Origin: Pseudeuparius sepicola | Taxonomy: Eukaryota > Arthropoda > Insecta > Coleoptera > Anthribidae | Length of the DNA: 64,000 bases | Direction: 5' to 3' | NCBI GenBank assembly: GCA_963920635.1 | Contig: OY987305.1 | Location: forward strand, 24,452,876-24,516,875 | In this document: positions 34,973 through 46,630 of the stretch, in pieces | How positions within the stretch are numbered: position 1 is the first letter of the stretch | How the letters are laid out: every line of letters starts with the position of its first letter | Program-made: the position numbers and the translations under genes | The notes under the pieces: generated by a model | What the model was told of the DNA's origin: nothing | What the model saw: only the letters and a program-made list of their open reading frames with translations | Database searches by the model: none

Positions 34973-35101
34973 TTACGTGGACCGACCCGACAACATTGAA
35001 GCTTTGAAGAATAGAATTACCGAAACGTTTAGACTAATTACCCCAGAAATATTAGATCGTCTTGCTCATTGTCAATATGTGCAAGGAAGGCACTTCGAAT
35101 A
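34906..35101 (+). pseudogene. Mariner-like transposase C-terminal fragment
   Basis: The plus strand repeats the SPDLTPL segment and then, after a small deletion, encodes VYVDRPDNIEALKNRI and a tail ending GRHFE before TAG. This is the typical C-terminal end of insect DDE_3-type transposases. Only about 60 codons remain. Confidence 0.6.
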
Positions 35102-35509
35102 GCTAATTTGATTGCATTTTGTTATTTACATTTTTTTCTCAGTTTATCCTAAGAATTCATTAAAATATTTTTTTCTCAGAAATGTTGTTATATAACCTAC
35201 CCTAAAATGTATACTTTTGTATGCAGAAAAACGTCCCCTTTCTAATGACGTTATAAAAAAGTGGGGTTGCTATTTTAAAAAAATGTTGATGACGTCATAT
35301 CTGCGAACTTGATGACGTCACAAGAAAAAGTTTTATGCCCAAATGTGCACAATTAAAAATTATGTTTGACGTGTCTCATCGATTTTTTTTTATTCGCCAC
35401 CTGAACATTTTACCGAATTTGTTCCAACCTTCTCGTCCTCATTGTATAATAAAATATACGGCGTCGACGGGTGACCAAGGCGGAGCGGCTCGACGCCTCT
35501 TTGTTGACA
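35102..35509. other. No gene recognised
   Basis: AT-rich flank. The 62-codon ORF at 35335-35523 shows no family resemblance. Confidence 0.4.
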
Positions 35510-37025
35510 TTAAAAAAAAATAAAAAACCTTTTTAAAAACAAGCTTTTATTTGACCATGTACCTACTATAACGGATAAAATAAGTAGAAGAAAAGGTGAT
35601 AATGGGCAAACAATCAAAGTTAACAAAAAGAAAAAACTAGTAACCGCATACACGTGTTTCATGCTATTTGGCAATCATCAGTACGGTGTAACATTAACCA
35701 AATCAAACGATAGGCATGATTTGGGAAGCAACAAATGAAGTCCAGGCAGGAGCCAACAGCACATTTGCAGCTTCAGTCAGCACATCCCCTATTTTGGGGC
35801 TTGTACTAACATCGCCACGGAGGCTGCTAAAGCGACCTGCGTGGAAATCTTCATAACCCAAGATACAATGACAATAAGGATGTAAGATTAGCGAGTGTAA
35901 ATGTAACAATTACAAGAAAAGGTGACAATGGGCAAACACTCAAAGTTAACAAAAAGAAAAAACTAGTAACCGCATACACGTGTTTCATGCTATTTGGCAA
36001 TCATCAGTACGGTGTAACATTAACCAAATCAAAAGATAGGCATGATTTGGGAAGCAACAAATGAAGTCCAGGCAGGAGCCAACAGCACATTTGCAGCTTC
36101 AGTCAGCACATCCCCTATTTTGGGGCTTGTTAGTACATCGCCACGGAGGCCACTAAAGCGACCTGCCTGGACTTCATTTGTTGCTTCCCAAATCATGCCT
36201 ATCTTTTGATTTGGTTAATGTTACACCGTACTGATGATTGCCAAATAGCATGAAACACGTGTATGCGGTCACTAGTTTTTTCTTTTTGTTAACTTTGAAT
36301 GTTTGCCCATTATCACCTTTTCTTGTAATTATTACATTTACACTCGCTAATCTTACATCCTTACTGTTATTGTATCTTGGGTTATGAAGATTTCCACGCA
36401 GGTCGCTTTAGCAGCCTCCGTGGCGATGTTAGTACAAGCCCCAAAATAGGGGATGTGCTGATTGAAGCTGCAAATGTGCTGTTGGCTCCTGCCTGGACTT
36501 CATTTGTTGCTTCCCAAATCATGCCTATCTTTTGATTTGGTTAATGTTACACCGTACTGATGATTGCCAAATAGCATGAAACACGTGTATGCGGTTACTA
36601 GTTTTTTTTCTTTTTGTTAACATTGAGTGTTTGCCCATTATCACCTTTTCTTGTAATTATTACATTTACACTCGCTAATCTTACATCCTTATTGTTATTG
36701 TATCTTGGATAAAATAAGTTTAGGTTTTCGGTAAGATAATAATTAATTCCAAATTGCGACAAGTTTTTGCAAATCAAAAAGCTTGTCGCGCGAAATGTTG
36801 ATAAAAGTAGGTACCAATTAATTTTATTGGGCAGTGATTGGTTGATAAGCAAGCCAAAGTATGTATTTTTCTTTACAATTCCCGCGACAAGCTTTCCGAA
36901 TTGCAAAAACTTATCGCAATTTGGAATTGAATTATCTTAACGAAAATCTAAACTTATTTTATTCGTTTTAGTACATGGCTTAAATAAAAGCTTGTATTTA
37001 AAAGGGTTTTTTATTTTATTTTGTG
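35510..37025. mobile_element. 1.5-kb composite inverted-repeat element with internal 320-bp repeats
   Basis: Outer arms near 35514-35585 and 36953-37022 are complementary (AAAACC-TTTTAAA-ACAAGCTTTTATTT against its complement). Inside, a unit of about 320 bp containing GGCAATCATCAGTACGGTGT occurs twice directly (about 35595 and 35916) and again inverted (36150-36710). A further fragment lies at 38850-38935. No transposase is visible. It may be a satellite-carrying non-autonomous element. Confidence 0.6.
36713..36963. mobile_element. 250-bp hairpin MITE nested in the composite element
   Basis: Complementary arms of at least 60 bp start ATAAAATAAGTTTAG on the left and end CTAAACTTATTTTAT on the right. 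The centre is unique AT-rich sequence. It lies at the right-hand end of the inverted 320-bp repeat. Confidence 0.65.
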
Positions 37026-37040
37026 CTTTTTAGTACCTTT

Positions 37041-37345
37041 TTGATTCCCATGTCAGTAAGGTGGTAAAGAAATTTAGTCCACCGGCTTGGGGCGGCCGCC
37101 ACATTGGATTTAGTATGAAGTCATTCACCTTATTGTCTTCTACCCGTCGATCCCTTTCATTTGATACCCATATTGGGTATCAAATAGGTAATCCGCCATC
37201 TTGGAGCGGCGGCCATATTGAATTTGGTGTGATGTCACTAACTTTATCGTTTTCTACTCTTCAAGCCCTTTCATTTTATACCCATATTAAAGGGGTCGAC
37301 AAAAAATACATCATCCGTCATCTTGTGGCGATGGCCATTTTGAAA
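37041..37345. repeat. About 105-bp tandem repeat, three degenerate units
   Basis: Units share GGGGCGG-CGCCATATTG, GATGTCA, CTTT-CATTT and ATACCCATATT, starting near 37078, 37183 and 37310. The third is partial. Confidence 0.55.
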
Positions 37346-37374
37346 ATATTACAATATTGAGTATTGCATATTGT

Positions 37375-37565
37375 ATTGTCACCAGAACTAAAAGTGTATG
37401 CAAAATTTCAGCTGAATCGGATGTCAAGAAGTGGTTCTAATTCAGCTTGCAAGATTCGATCCACATATACATACATACATACATACATACATACATACAT
37501 ACATACATACATACATACATACATACATAGATACATACACACATACACACATACAAACACCCTAA
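37375..37565 (+). mobile_element. RTE-like LINE 3' end with (CATA)n tail
   Basis: The stretch GCAAAATTTCAGCTGAATCG...TTGCAAGATTCGATCCACATA leads into CATA repeats (about 37465-37535). Insect RTE-clade LINEs commonly end this way. No coding region remains. The 72-codon ORF here comes from the microsatellite. Confidence 0.5.
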
Positions 37566-38847
37566 CAGGGCAAGTTACATAAAAGCTTGTAAAAACACGT
37601 ATGTCAGAACCGAATATATAGCAGCATAGTTACATAACTTTTACCTAAGAGTGGATTTTCGATATACAGCCTTTATTAAATTTTCAATATGACCGCCTAG
37701 AAGTTTTTATTTTCATCAAAAATTCCAGTTGGGGGAGGGCGAGTGACACCCTTATGTAACGGCGCCCATGACATATAAGAATAGTCCTTTATACAATTCT
37801 AACAAAATCAATATTTATTTGTCGGAGAGCCACCTATCTTCAGATTTCAGAACTCCGCTTTATGTATCGATCTGATTTGCAACCAGTTATGAAAAGTAAA
37901 CTGTAATATTTCATACAAATCCTTTAAAGCGATAGAGTAATAATGAGACTTATTGGTACATTTTAGACTTTAGTGCCCTCGAAACCAGTCTAGTTCACTT
38001 TGTTTCTTCAAAATAATGCAATTTTGTTTATGAAAAAATACTGCTATAGTAATAGTTATGTACTAATTTCCGAAAACAGAATATTAAATAATTTCATCCC
38101 CCTATTCCCACCCCTTTTCTTGAAGCCCAAGAACAATACGAACTATCGTAAGCCAGATTAGGCATACCAAATTTTAAAATATTTCAATTCGTTCAAAAGT
38201 TATCGTCGAAAAAAACATACATACATGCACACACATGCAGGCACTAGTATTTCTTAGCTCAACATTCAAAATTTTAGAACATTTTAATCCAAATTGCTAA
38301 TAACCTTTTTTGTTTTTTTTTTACATTACTTCCGCTCACGTGGTGATGTGGGAATAATAAGAACTCATTATTACAAATCGAGGAATATTCCAATCAACAT
38401 GAAATAAAATAAATTAGGACACGAGACCAACTTTACCTTATTTAAACTTTCTATATCTATGAACTCCAAAAGTAACTATTATCACAGACATATATAGCTT
38501 ATTGAAGCTATATATGTCTGTGCTATTTTTTACCAAGACACTGAAGTTCAATATTTTATAACTCATGTGGAATTTACCACGAGTTATAAAACCAATCCTA
38601 CACAATATTGGAATTCATAGAAAGAAGCCTAGCGAATAGTTACTATTGAACTGGCAATGCACTTGTGTCAGTCAGGTCAAACATCCTAGTTTTAATCATT
38701 TTAATAATAAAAGAAACATATCAAAATTGAACATGAATGAACACTCTCTTGAAGAATGCATTATAGGGTAGTAGACTTCACAGATAAAGCTAATAAAACA
38801 CCATATAGTAGGTGAACATAGTTTTCAAATATTAATTTGGTCATGAA
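37566..38847. other. AT-rich DNA with a second LINE-like tail and two hairpins
   Basis: At 38160-38245 a segment (CCAAATTTTAAAATATTTCAATTC then ACATACATACATGCAC) resembles another LINE 3' tail. A near-perfect hairpin CACAGACATATATAGCTT with its complement spans 38485-38523, and a second (TTTTATAACTC...GAGTTATAAAA) spans about 38555-38590. No gene is supported. Confidence 0.45.
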
Positions 38848-38940
38848 CAACAAATGAAGTCCAGGCTTCCCAAATCATGCCTATCTTTTTGATTGGGTTA
38901 ATGTTACACCGTACTGATGATTGCCAAATACATATGTATG

Positions 38941-39061
38941 TGTAATGTATTATAAGTACCAATGTTAATTGGTACACCCTATATTTATATTCCTTTTTGT
39001 ATAAATATTGGCTACAGACATTCAATAAACCAGTCATAAAGAAAACGTGTATAATTTCACA
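38941..39061 (+). repeat. 5' LTR (about 121 bp)
   Basis: Starts TGTAATG and ends TTTCACA, followed at once by TGGCGGAGTCG, a possible primer-binding site. Positions 38941-39050 match 47993-48102. Confidence 0.7.
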
Positions 39062-39172
39062 TGGCGGAGTCGAAGAGACTGAAAAAAGTGTGGACAAAAA
39101 AGTAAACAAAAAATCAGGTACAAAGTGCCTTGAAGAATAAAGCTAAAAATTATTTAAGTAAAGTGAGAAATA

Positions 39173-39940
39173 ATGGGTGATTTTCGGGGAATTCCTCCAA
39201 TGTACATGTCTGGGAACCTAGCGGAAAACTGGAAGCTGTGGACACAGAGGTTTGAAAATTATCTCATCGCCACAGAAAGCAAAAAGAAGAATGAAGAGAC
39301 ACAAATAGCACAATAATTGTTGCATTATATAGGAGAAGAAGGCTTTGTAATTTATAATACTTTTTTCTCCAAGAAGGAGAAGATAAAAAGCTAGGAAAGG
39401 TATTAAAACAGTTCGAAGAAAATTTTTTTACCGGAGAAAAATTTGTCTTATGAAAGATTCGTCTTTTTCACTCTCAAACAAATGGTGGGTGAAAGCATGG
39501 AGCAACAGCCCTAAAAAATAAAGCAAAAAGTTGCGAATTTGGCGATCTGACAGACAGCCTTGTCAAAAGTATTTTTACTTGTGGACTACAGGATGTAACA
39601 ATTAGAGAAAAAGTGCTGTTGAAAGACGACGAATCCTTAACATTACAAGATGCAATTAAATATTGTGTAGCAATTGAAAAGTCTCGCGAACAGTCGACGC
39701 TATTGAGTAGCACAAATGCACAAACAGCTGTTGAAGTTGAAGCAATAAAAACCAACAAAAAAAAGAATATTGAAACTCGTCAAGGTACGGCGAGGGGTAC
39801 TTTTTCTCATCCTGGAGCCCTATGAGGGCGACAGAAAATCATCATACTCACAACAAAGGGAAAAGTCGACTACTTGCTGTTACCGGTGTGGAAATTCACA
39901 TGCCTTCAACAACTGTCCCGCGAGTGCTTGTCAAAATGGA
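39173..39940 (+). pseudogene. gag: gypsy gag remnant
   Basis: The frame starts ATG at 39173 (GDFRGIPPMYMSGNLAENW). It has stops near 39313 and 39392 and a shift near 39500. Near the end a zinc-knuckle-like CYRCGNSHAFNNC (CX2CX3HX4C, about 39879-39917) marks the nucleocapsid. The spacing is one residue short of the canonical CX2CX4HX4C. Confidence 0.65.
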
Positions 39941-39999
39941 AATGCTCAGGAGGTGAAATATGAAGTAGACGACATTGACAGCGAGGGGGAAAGCATCGA

Positions 40000-40591
40000 A
40001 GATCATCTGTTCGTTGACTCTATAGAGGAGGAAGTGAAATATGAAGTGGACGATAGTGACAGTGAGGTAGAAAGCATCGAATATTATCTGTTCATTGACT
40101 CTATAGAGGTAAGCTCACTCAATATTGAGAACAAGGCTTGGCATGTAATATTAAAAATTAACGACTGTGACATAACTTTTAAGTTCGATACTGGGGCAAT
40201 GGCTAACTGTTTATCAATAAAAGATTTAAATAAGTTGAATATTTCTGTTAAAAAGTTAAAGAAAACCAATTTAAAACTTGTTTCTTACACAAAAAATATG
40301 ATACCTGTTATAGAAAAATATACTTTAAATTGTAAGTACAAAAACAAAGATTATATACTCAATTTTTTTGTTACAATCGCTGAGTCTCAGTCTCTTCTCG
40401 GAATTAACGCGTGCGTACATCTTAATTTAAAGAAAAGAGTGGACACAATTGATTTACATTTCACGCAGTTTGGAGAGTATGAATCATTATTAAAGTTACA
40501 TTCTGATTTATTTACTGGGATTGGTTGGGTAACACAACCTTATCACATAACTCTTAAAAAAGATGCTGTTTCGGTTATAAATCCGCCTTGA
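40000..40591 (+). pseudogene. pol: gypsy protease remnant
   Basis: An acidic linker contains a partly repeated EEVKYEVDD motif. It is followed by the aspartic protease active-site segment FKFDTGAMANCLS (DTG at about 40197-40205) and a conserved flap-like region ending LLGINACVHLNL. The frame is open from 39770 to 40591. In gypsy elements the protease cleaves the Gag-Pol polyprotein. Confidence 0.7.
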
Positions 40592-40668
40592 AAGGTGCCT
40601 CTACCTGTACTTTCACAATTAAAGAAAACATTGATAGATCCACATAATTAAAAAACTAAATGAACCCA

Positions 40669-41169
40669 CTATGGAGGGTAGAGGTAAGGAGGACCATCTT
40701 ATATGGGTGTTCGGCTCAAACACTGTGGTCTAAAAGCATTAAATAAGGATGGCGCTTGTGTTCTCCCCGGGTATGACCCGAACTTAGCGGTTGTACTAAA
40801 GATGGGTAATTCGTTCATTTTGCTACGAGCAAATCGATCGGTGACCGATTTCAAAAAATATCGAATCATTTCGTTCGGTCTTAGTTTATTCGATCGTTCG
40901 ATGTGTGGACTGTGGAGTGTCGGTAATAAACCACTGCTTCATGATTGGATCGTTTCGATATGTTGCGATTTGGTCAATCAATACTTTAAAGTGATTGAAT
41001 GACAGTGATTCACGATTGACACAGACACATCTCTAGCAGAGTGGAAAGTAGCAAAGTTCGGAGGGTAGATTTGGTACCCGGGGGCAACAGCAGCGCCATT
41101 TTAATTTAATGGTTTTGAGGGACAATTTTTTAACACGGAGATGGTCCTTCTTACCTCTACCCTCCATAG
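40669..41169. mobile_element. About 500-bp TIR element in the pol gene, 6-8-bp TSD
   Basis: Termini are CTATGGAGGGTAGAGGTAAG and its complement. AACCCACT occurs on both sides (40663-40670, 41170-41177), giving a TSD of 6 bp or 8 bp depending on whether CT belongs to the element. Eight bp would suit a hAT-like MITE. No transposase is encoded; the 99-codon ORF inside is unremarkable. Confidence 0.65.
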
Positions 41170-41340
41170 AACCCACTGATTGGGTGAATTCCTTAGTAAT
41201 TGTCAAAAAGATGACACTTTGAGATTGTGCTTAGACCTTTGTCATCTAAATGCAGCAATAAAAAGAGGACACTTTGCATTGCCGACTTTAGAGGAAATTG
41301 TTAACAAATTAGGTGGTGCAAAATATGTTAGTACCTTGGA

Positions 41341-42130
41341 CAAAGGCTAGAGAATAGGTACTATAAGTCGGCTCACTTCTTTGTTATCTAGGAAAAGTCG
41401 ACAATTTTTTTGCAACCGGTCGTAAATCAGCGTCTCCTGGCACGCTTCGCATTTACGAGGGTCGACTAACGAAATCGCCGTCAAGCTAGTTATACGGGGG
41501 CAGGTTCATATTGACTTTCCATTATTTACCAACCAATTTACCTACAAATATTAGTATACCTATTTGTAGACTTTGGTACAACATTATTTGTGTAGGTAAG
41601 TAGGTATACCATTACAGTTAAATTAATATACAAGGTAGCTATTACCAGAATCAACATAATTAAATTATACGTTCTTATATGCCTCTTCAGGTGGAATATT
41701 CACAAATTTGTGTTCTTATATCTATTTATTCTTCAATTAATAAATGTCATATAAAAATGTGTAATTTTTATAGGTAGGTACCTCAAACTCAATCTTACCT
41801 TTCAGGGTCCTTAGGAAATGAAAAAAGGGTAATATAGTCTTTTGAACTAGTTTTACAGCAATCCGCACTGCAGGCATCACTACAACCGTTGATTAAATTC
41901 CATCGATGCTACAACACAGTCACGGTCGGTCGATAATATTTTGCGCGCACCCGGTAGAATGCGAACAAACTGCTCTCAGCGACACTGTGTAAGCTTATTT
42001 TCTTATTAAATAAGATATCGCTCGCCGTACTCCGATGACGGCGGGCCGAGGGAGCGGGAGAGGGCAAAAGGGAAACGTTTGTTTACACAAGGCCGAGTGC
42101 CCGGACTTATTAGTATGTCTCTAGACGCTG
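41341..42130. mobile_element. CTAG-family element copy 1, 7-bp TSD
   Basis: Termini CAAAGGCTAGAGAATAG and CTCTAGACGCTG are imperfectly complementary. CCTTGGA occurs immediately on both sides (41334-41340, 42131-42137). The right subterminal region (GACGGCGGGCCGAGGGAGCG) is shared with the copy at 48723-49823. No transposase was recognised. The superfamily is undecided. Confidence 0.7.
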
Positions 42131-42310
42131 CCTTGGATGCAAATAGCGGATTTTGGCAAGTCCCGCTAGATGATGCAAGTGAAAAGTTATGTGCTTTTTC
42201 GACTCCTTTTGGACGTTATTGTTTTTTGCGTCTACCTTATCGGATATGTTCAGCACCGGAAGTTTTCCACAGGCAATTCAAATTTTTGAAATGGAGGGTG
42301 TTGAATTATA

Positions 42311-42969
42311 CAGGGTGAGTCATATCTAAAGTCAGAGCCAAAAACACAAGGTAGAGTTCGCTAAAATAAGCACAGATGCTTAATAAACATTAGCTCAAAA
42401 ACGCTTGGTTCTCCATATACAGCGTGTTGAAACTTTTCGAGCCTGTTTAGGAATTCCAACAAAATTTGATACATATTATGGGTTGTCATTTTGTGCAATA
42501 ATTTGGCCCTGATGAGATGAGCAGCGGCGTAGATACAAATAATTTTATTTTAAATGCTAGCATAATCACCTTGGCACTAGTTTAAAAAATCCGAAATTAC
42601 GAAGAAACTGTACCAGAAATAAAAAAAAACGAGAGGCGCTTTTTGTTCCAAATTGAATGGGCTATCCACTACTACTTTCTTTTACAAATATTTACAGCAA
42701 CTATTTGTATCTACGCCGCTGATCATCTGAACGGGGTCAAATAATTGCACAAAATGGCAACCGTCCAATGCATAATGTGTACTAAATTTGGTTGGAATTC
42801 CTAAATTTGCTCGAAAGAAATTAAAAAAATATATTATTTTTGGAAAAATTTCAACACGCTGTATATGGAGAACCAAGCGTTTTTGAGCTAATGTTTATTA
42901 AGAATATGTGCTTATTTTAGCGAGTCCTACCTTGTGTTTTCGGCTCTGCCTTTAGATGCGACTCACCCG
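42311..42969. mobile_element. 659-bp foldback MITE, TA TSD, splitting the RT active site
   Basis: Ends CAGGGTGAGTC and GACTCACCCG are flanked by TA (42309-42310, 42970-42971). Complementary arms of about 230-270 bp share CCATATACAGCGTGTTGAAA and GCGGCGTAGATACAAATA. The target is the tyrosine codon region of the gypsy YIDD motif. Confidence 0.8.
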
Positions 42970-44402
42970 TATATAGATGACCTAATCATTTGGGGACGTA
43001 CCAAACGGGAACACGATGAACGATTGTTAAAAGTATTGCGAAAAGCAAAAAATAGTAATATTACATTTAACATATTAAATGTAAAATTGGTGTCAAAGAA
43101 ATAAATTACATCGGTCATAAATTAACTCAGGAAGGCATACTACCTGATGAAAAAAAATCAGTGCAATAAAAAATATTGCCATTCCTCAAAACAAAGCAGA
43201 ATTTCAAAGTTTCTTGGGAAAGATCAATTACGTGGGTCGTTTTTTACCAAATTTATCGTCGTTAAATTCAACCTTGCGATCATTATTAAAAAAATGCAAC
43301 TTTTTGTTGGGATACAAACCACAAAAAATCGTTTATTGAATTAAAAAATATTCTAACGGAGAAGCCAGTTTTAAATTTTTTTATATGAACAAGCCCACAG
43401 TTATATCTGTAGATGCTTCAAAAGACGGACTGGGAGCTTGTTTACTTCAGGAAGGCTTACCTTGTGTACAGGGTGGCCAACTAAGAATGCGAGGTACTGT
43501 ATATGGGAAATTATCCATCGTAGAGGCTTGCGGAAAAAAAATTATCACTAAAATGGCCAAGAGAAAAACCTGGAAAATATTTTCCAGTTTCTGAAATGGC
43601 CGCTGGGGGGCGTAACTGCAATCTTGAATCTAAAAAGTGATGTTTCTGTGAATTCCGCTATATTAACCTAACAAAAAAATACCTGATCTTTAAAGTCGAG
43701 GATAATTTGAACCTTTGATGTTTGACAAGTTTTGCCGTATCTCTAAAAATAAAGTGGTGGTGGGTATTGAAAAGTTTCCGTAAAAAACACCCTGTATTTT
43801 CGAAACGGCTAAGCCGATTTTAACAAACTTGAGCTTGTTACAAAGAGCTACTCGTGGGCTACAAATGTTATAATATTTGAAGTTTTGGTAATTTCACATG
43901 TCGCCGCTAGAGGGCTTTTTTCGATATTCCGACAGAAATGGTTAATTTTCTCAAAAAAATTTAAATGTATTGGTATGATTTTTTTTTTCATGAAAATGTA
44001 GCTAAATAATGCCTAAACAAGCTCGCGAAAACCGCATCTCGATATCTTGTTCCTAACCTAAAATTTGGGCCAAAGAAAATTTTATACGGAAATCCCTTAA
44101 ATTTTTATTTTCTTAAACAAATTTTTCTGGAATTCCTTTTTTGTTCGTCAGATTAAAATCGCCCTTTTTGGAAATATTACAAAATATCCCTAAAAGGTAA
44201 GTAATGTTAATAACAAAATGCATATTTTTTGTTTAAATGCATATTATTCATTATGGGTTATGGGCATATACGAAAAAGACAATTAATAGTAGCGGGCCAT
44301 GGAATTACAAAACAAATACCTAATCAAAACATAAATCATCCTCAAATTGTCAATAGTTGTGAATAGTTTCGCGTTACTTTGAGCAATTTTTGTGCTTACA
44401 AA

Positions 44403-45530
44403 ATGCGTTTTACGAACGACGAAGCTGTTGATATGCTTGCAGTTTATTTTGAATGTCTTCAGAATGCCGCAGTAGCAAAAAGAGTTTACGCGGCTCGATA
44501 TCCAAATCGGCGTCCATGCGATGTGAGAGTTCTTCCCCGGTTAGTGGCGAGCTTACGAGCCAATGGTAGTTTTCGGTCTACGTTTCAACGGCAAAGAATT
44601 GGGAGAACAGAAGAAAATATTAACCGCGTACTGGGATATATTGAAGGAAATCCTCATGTTAGCACAAGAGCATTATCCCTTGAGTTGGGCATATCACGAA
44701 CAACGGTTCAAAATATTTTGAAAGACCATAGGTAAGTTCTAATTGCCATCAAAATATAGGGACTTATTTAAATTTAACTTTTTTTAAATTACTTTTAGAA
44801 TGCACCCATATCGTGTCGTTTTGCATCAGGCCTTGAAAGAGAAAGACTTTGATCGGAGGTTGGACTACTGCCATTGGATGTTAGGCATGATAGGCGAAAA
44901 TAGAGAATTTTTATTTCAAATTCCTTGGACCGATGAAGCCACCTTTAATAGTAACGGGAAAGTCAATCTGCACAATATGCATTATTGGTCTGCAGAAAAT
45001 CCGCATTGGTTGAGTGAAGTTCAGCACGTTGGAGTTTAAATGTGTGGTGTGGCATACTGGGAGATAGAATTATTGGGCCATATTTTTTCGAGCAATCCCT
45101 AAATGGCAATGTCTTTCTTGACTTTTTGGCGAATCAATTACCGTTGTTGTTGGAAGATGTGCCACTTTAAACACGGCAAAACTTGTTCTTGCAGTTGGAT
45201 GGTTGCTCAGCACATTTTGCTATTATTGTGCGCGAGCATATTAATGCAGTATTTCATCAGCGGTGGATTGGAAGAGGAAGTCTGTTTCCATGGCCTCCGC
45301 GATCACCAGACTTAACTTGTCTTGATTTTTATTTATGGGGGCGGTTAAAGGACATCGTGTTTCAGACTCAACCTACGACCAGAGAAAATATGAAAAACCG
45401 GATTCGTAATGCAATACGTAACATACCGAGAGCCGAAATTGAAGCTGCAGTTTTGTCTACCCATGAGAGGCTTCAGCAATGCATAGAGCGTGATGGTCAG
45501 CATTTCGAGCATTTACGGGGACACTAAAAA
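44403..45530 (+). pseudogene. DDE_3 (Tc/mariner) transposase with 67-bp intron, two lesions
   Basis: The start is ATG 44403. Exon 1 ends at 44731 and exon 2 begins at 44799; the intron starts GTAAGT and ends TTTTAG, and the splice joins KDHR to MHPYRV. The N-terminus (FTNDEAVDMLAVYFEC) resembles the DUF4817-type domain, followed by a helix-turn-helix (STRALSLELGISRTTVQNIL). Catalytic residues are D in PWTDEATF, D in LQLDGCSAHF and D in PDLTCLDFYLWG, with 41 residues between the last two. A frameshift near 45028 and a TAA at 45168-45170 inactivate it. Confidence 0.85.
44732..44798 (+). other. Intron of the transposase gene
   Basis: 67 bp, GTAAGT at the donor, a T-rich tract and TTTTAG at the acceptor. 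Removing it restores the expected protein. Confidence 0.8.
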
Positions 45531-46630
45531 CTTTTCTTTTTTAAATCGGTCCTTTTTAGGGCCACAACTTACATAATAAAAAGAATTTCGGAAAAATTAG
45601 TTTAAGAAAATAAAAATTTAAGGGATTTCCTTATAAAATTTTCTTTGGCCTAAATTTTAGGTTAGGAACAAGATATCGAGACGCGGTTTTCGCGAGCTTG
45701 TTTAGGCAATATTTAGCTACATTTTCATGAAAAAAAATCATACCAATGCATTTATTTTTTTTGAGAAAATTAACCATTTCTGTCGGAATATCTAAAAAAG
45801 CCCTCTAGCGGCGACATGTGAAATTACCAAAACTTCAAATATTATGACATTTGTAGCCCACGAGTAGCTCTTTGTAACAAGCTCAAGTTTGTTAAAATCG
45901 GCTTAGCCGTTTCGAAAATACAGGGTGTTTTTTACGGAAACTTTTCAATACCCACCACCACTTTATTTTTAGAGATACGGCAAAACTTGTCAAACATCAA
46001 AGGTTCAAATTATCCTCGACTTTAAAGATCAGGTATTTTTTTGTTAGGTTAATATAGCGGAATTCACAGAAACATCACTTTTTTAGATTTAAGATTGCAG
46101 TTACGCCCCCTAGCGGCCATTTCAGAAACTTGAAAATATTTTCCAAGTTTTTCCCTTGGCCGTTTTAGTCATAAAATTTTTTGCCACAAGCCTCTACGAT
46201 GGATAATTTTCCAGATACAGTACCTCGCATTCTTAGTTGGCCACCCTGTATATGCTTCAAAATCACTTTCAGAAAATCAACAAAATTGGGCACAAATAGG
46301 GAAAGAATTAGCAGCTGTCTTGTTTGGTTGTGGAAGGTTTTCGCACTATGTACACGGAACAAAATTTGTTGTTGAAACCGACCACAAACCGCTAATAGAA
46401 GCCTCTCGCATCCTGTCCTGCTCGTCTGCAAAAAATGTTACTGTCCCTACAAAAATATAGTTTTCAACTGATTTATAAACCTGGAAAATATTTGTTTATT
46501 GCAGATGCACTATCTCGCTCTATAAACAAAAAATGTAACGATAACAGTGATGTTTCTGACCTTGATTCGGACTCTCAAATTTGCGTTATTGACCTATCAG
46601 TTGACTTTTCTGAAAAAGAAAACTAAAAGA

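Larger units (their letters stand above)
41170..43385 (+). pseudogene. pol: gypsy reverse transcriptase in three pieces
   Basis: Piece 1 (41170-41340) reads EPTDWVNSLVIVKK, RLCLDL-like and LPTLEEIVNKLGGAKYVSTLD. Piece 2 (42131-42310) reads DANSGFWQVPLDDASEKLC and CAFSTPFGRYCFLRLPY. Piece 3 (42970 onward) reads the catalytic YIDDLIIWGR. The YIDD box is split by the insertion at 42311-42969. Removing the insertion and one TA copy restores contiguous codons, so the RT was still in frame when hit. The downstream sequence has shifts. Confidence 0.8.
43469..46248 (+). mobile_element. 2.78-kb mariner-like element with about 670-bp inverted repeats
   Basis: Ends are CAGGGTGGCCAACTAAGAAT and its complement, with TA duplications at 43467-43468 and 46249-46250. 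The inverted repeats extend to about 44145 on the left and begin near 45580 on the right, unusually long. They enclose one transposase gene. Arm identity looks above 90%, so the insertion is fairly recent. Confidence 0.85.
43385..46630 (+). pseudogene. pol: gypsy RNase H, split by a mariner-like element
   Basis: Before the insertion the frame reads VISVDASKDGLGACLLQEG (first RNase H Asp). After it, at 46249, the frame continues YASKS-like, ELAAVLFGCGRFSHYVHG and ETDHKPLIE, then, after a small disruption, YKPGKYLFIADALSRS. These are the canonical RNase H and connection motifs. The join at the TA of the insertion is exact. Confidence 0.75.

Noticed and set aside
37460..37535. Threonine/histidine/isoleucine-rich ORF and possible array
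   Set aside because: It is a (CATA)n microsatellite.
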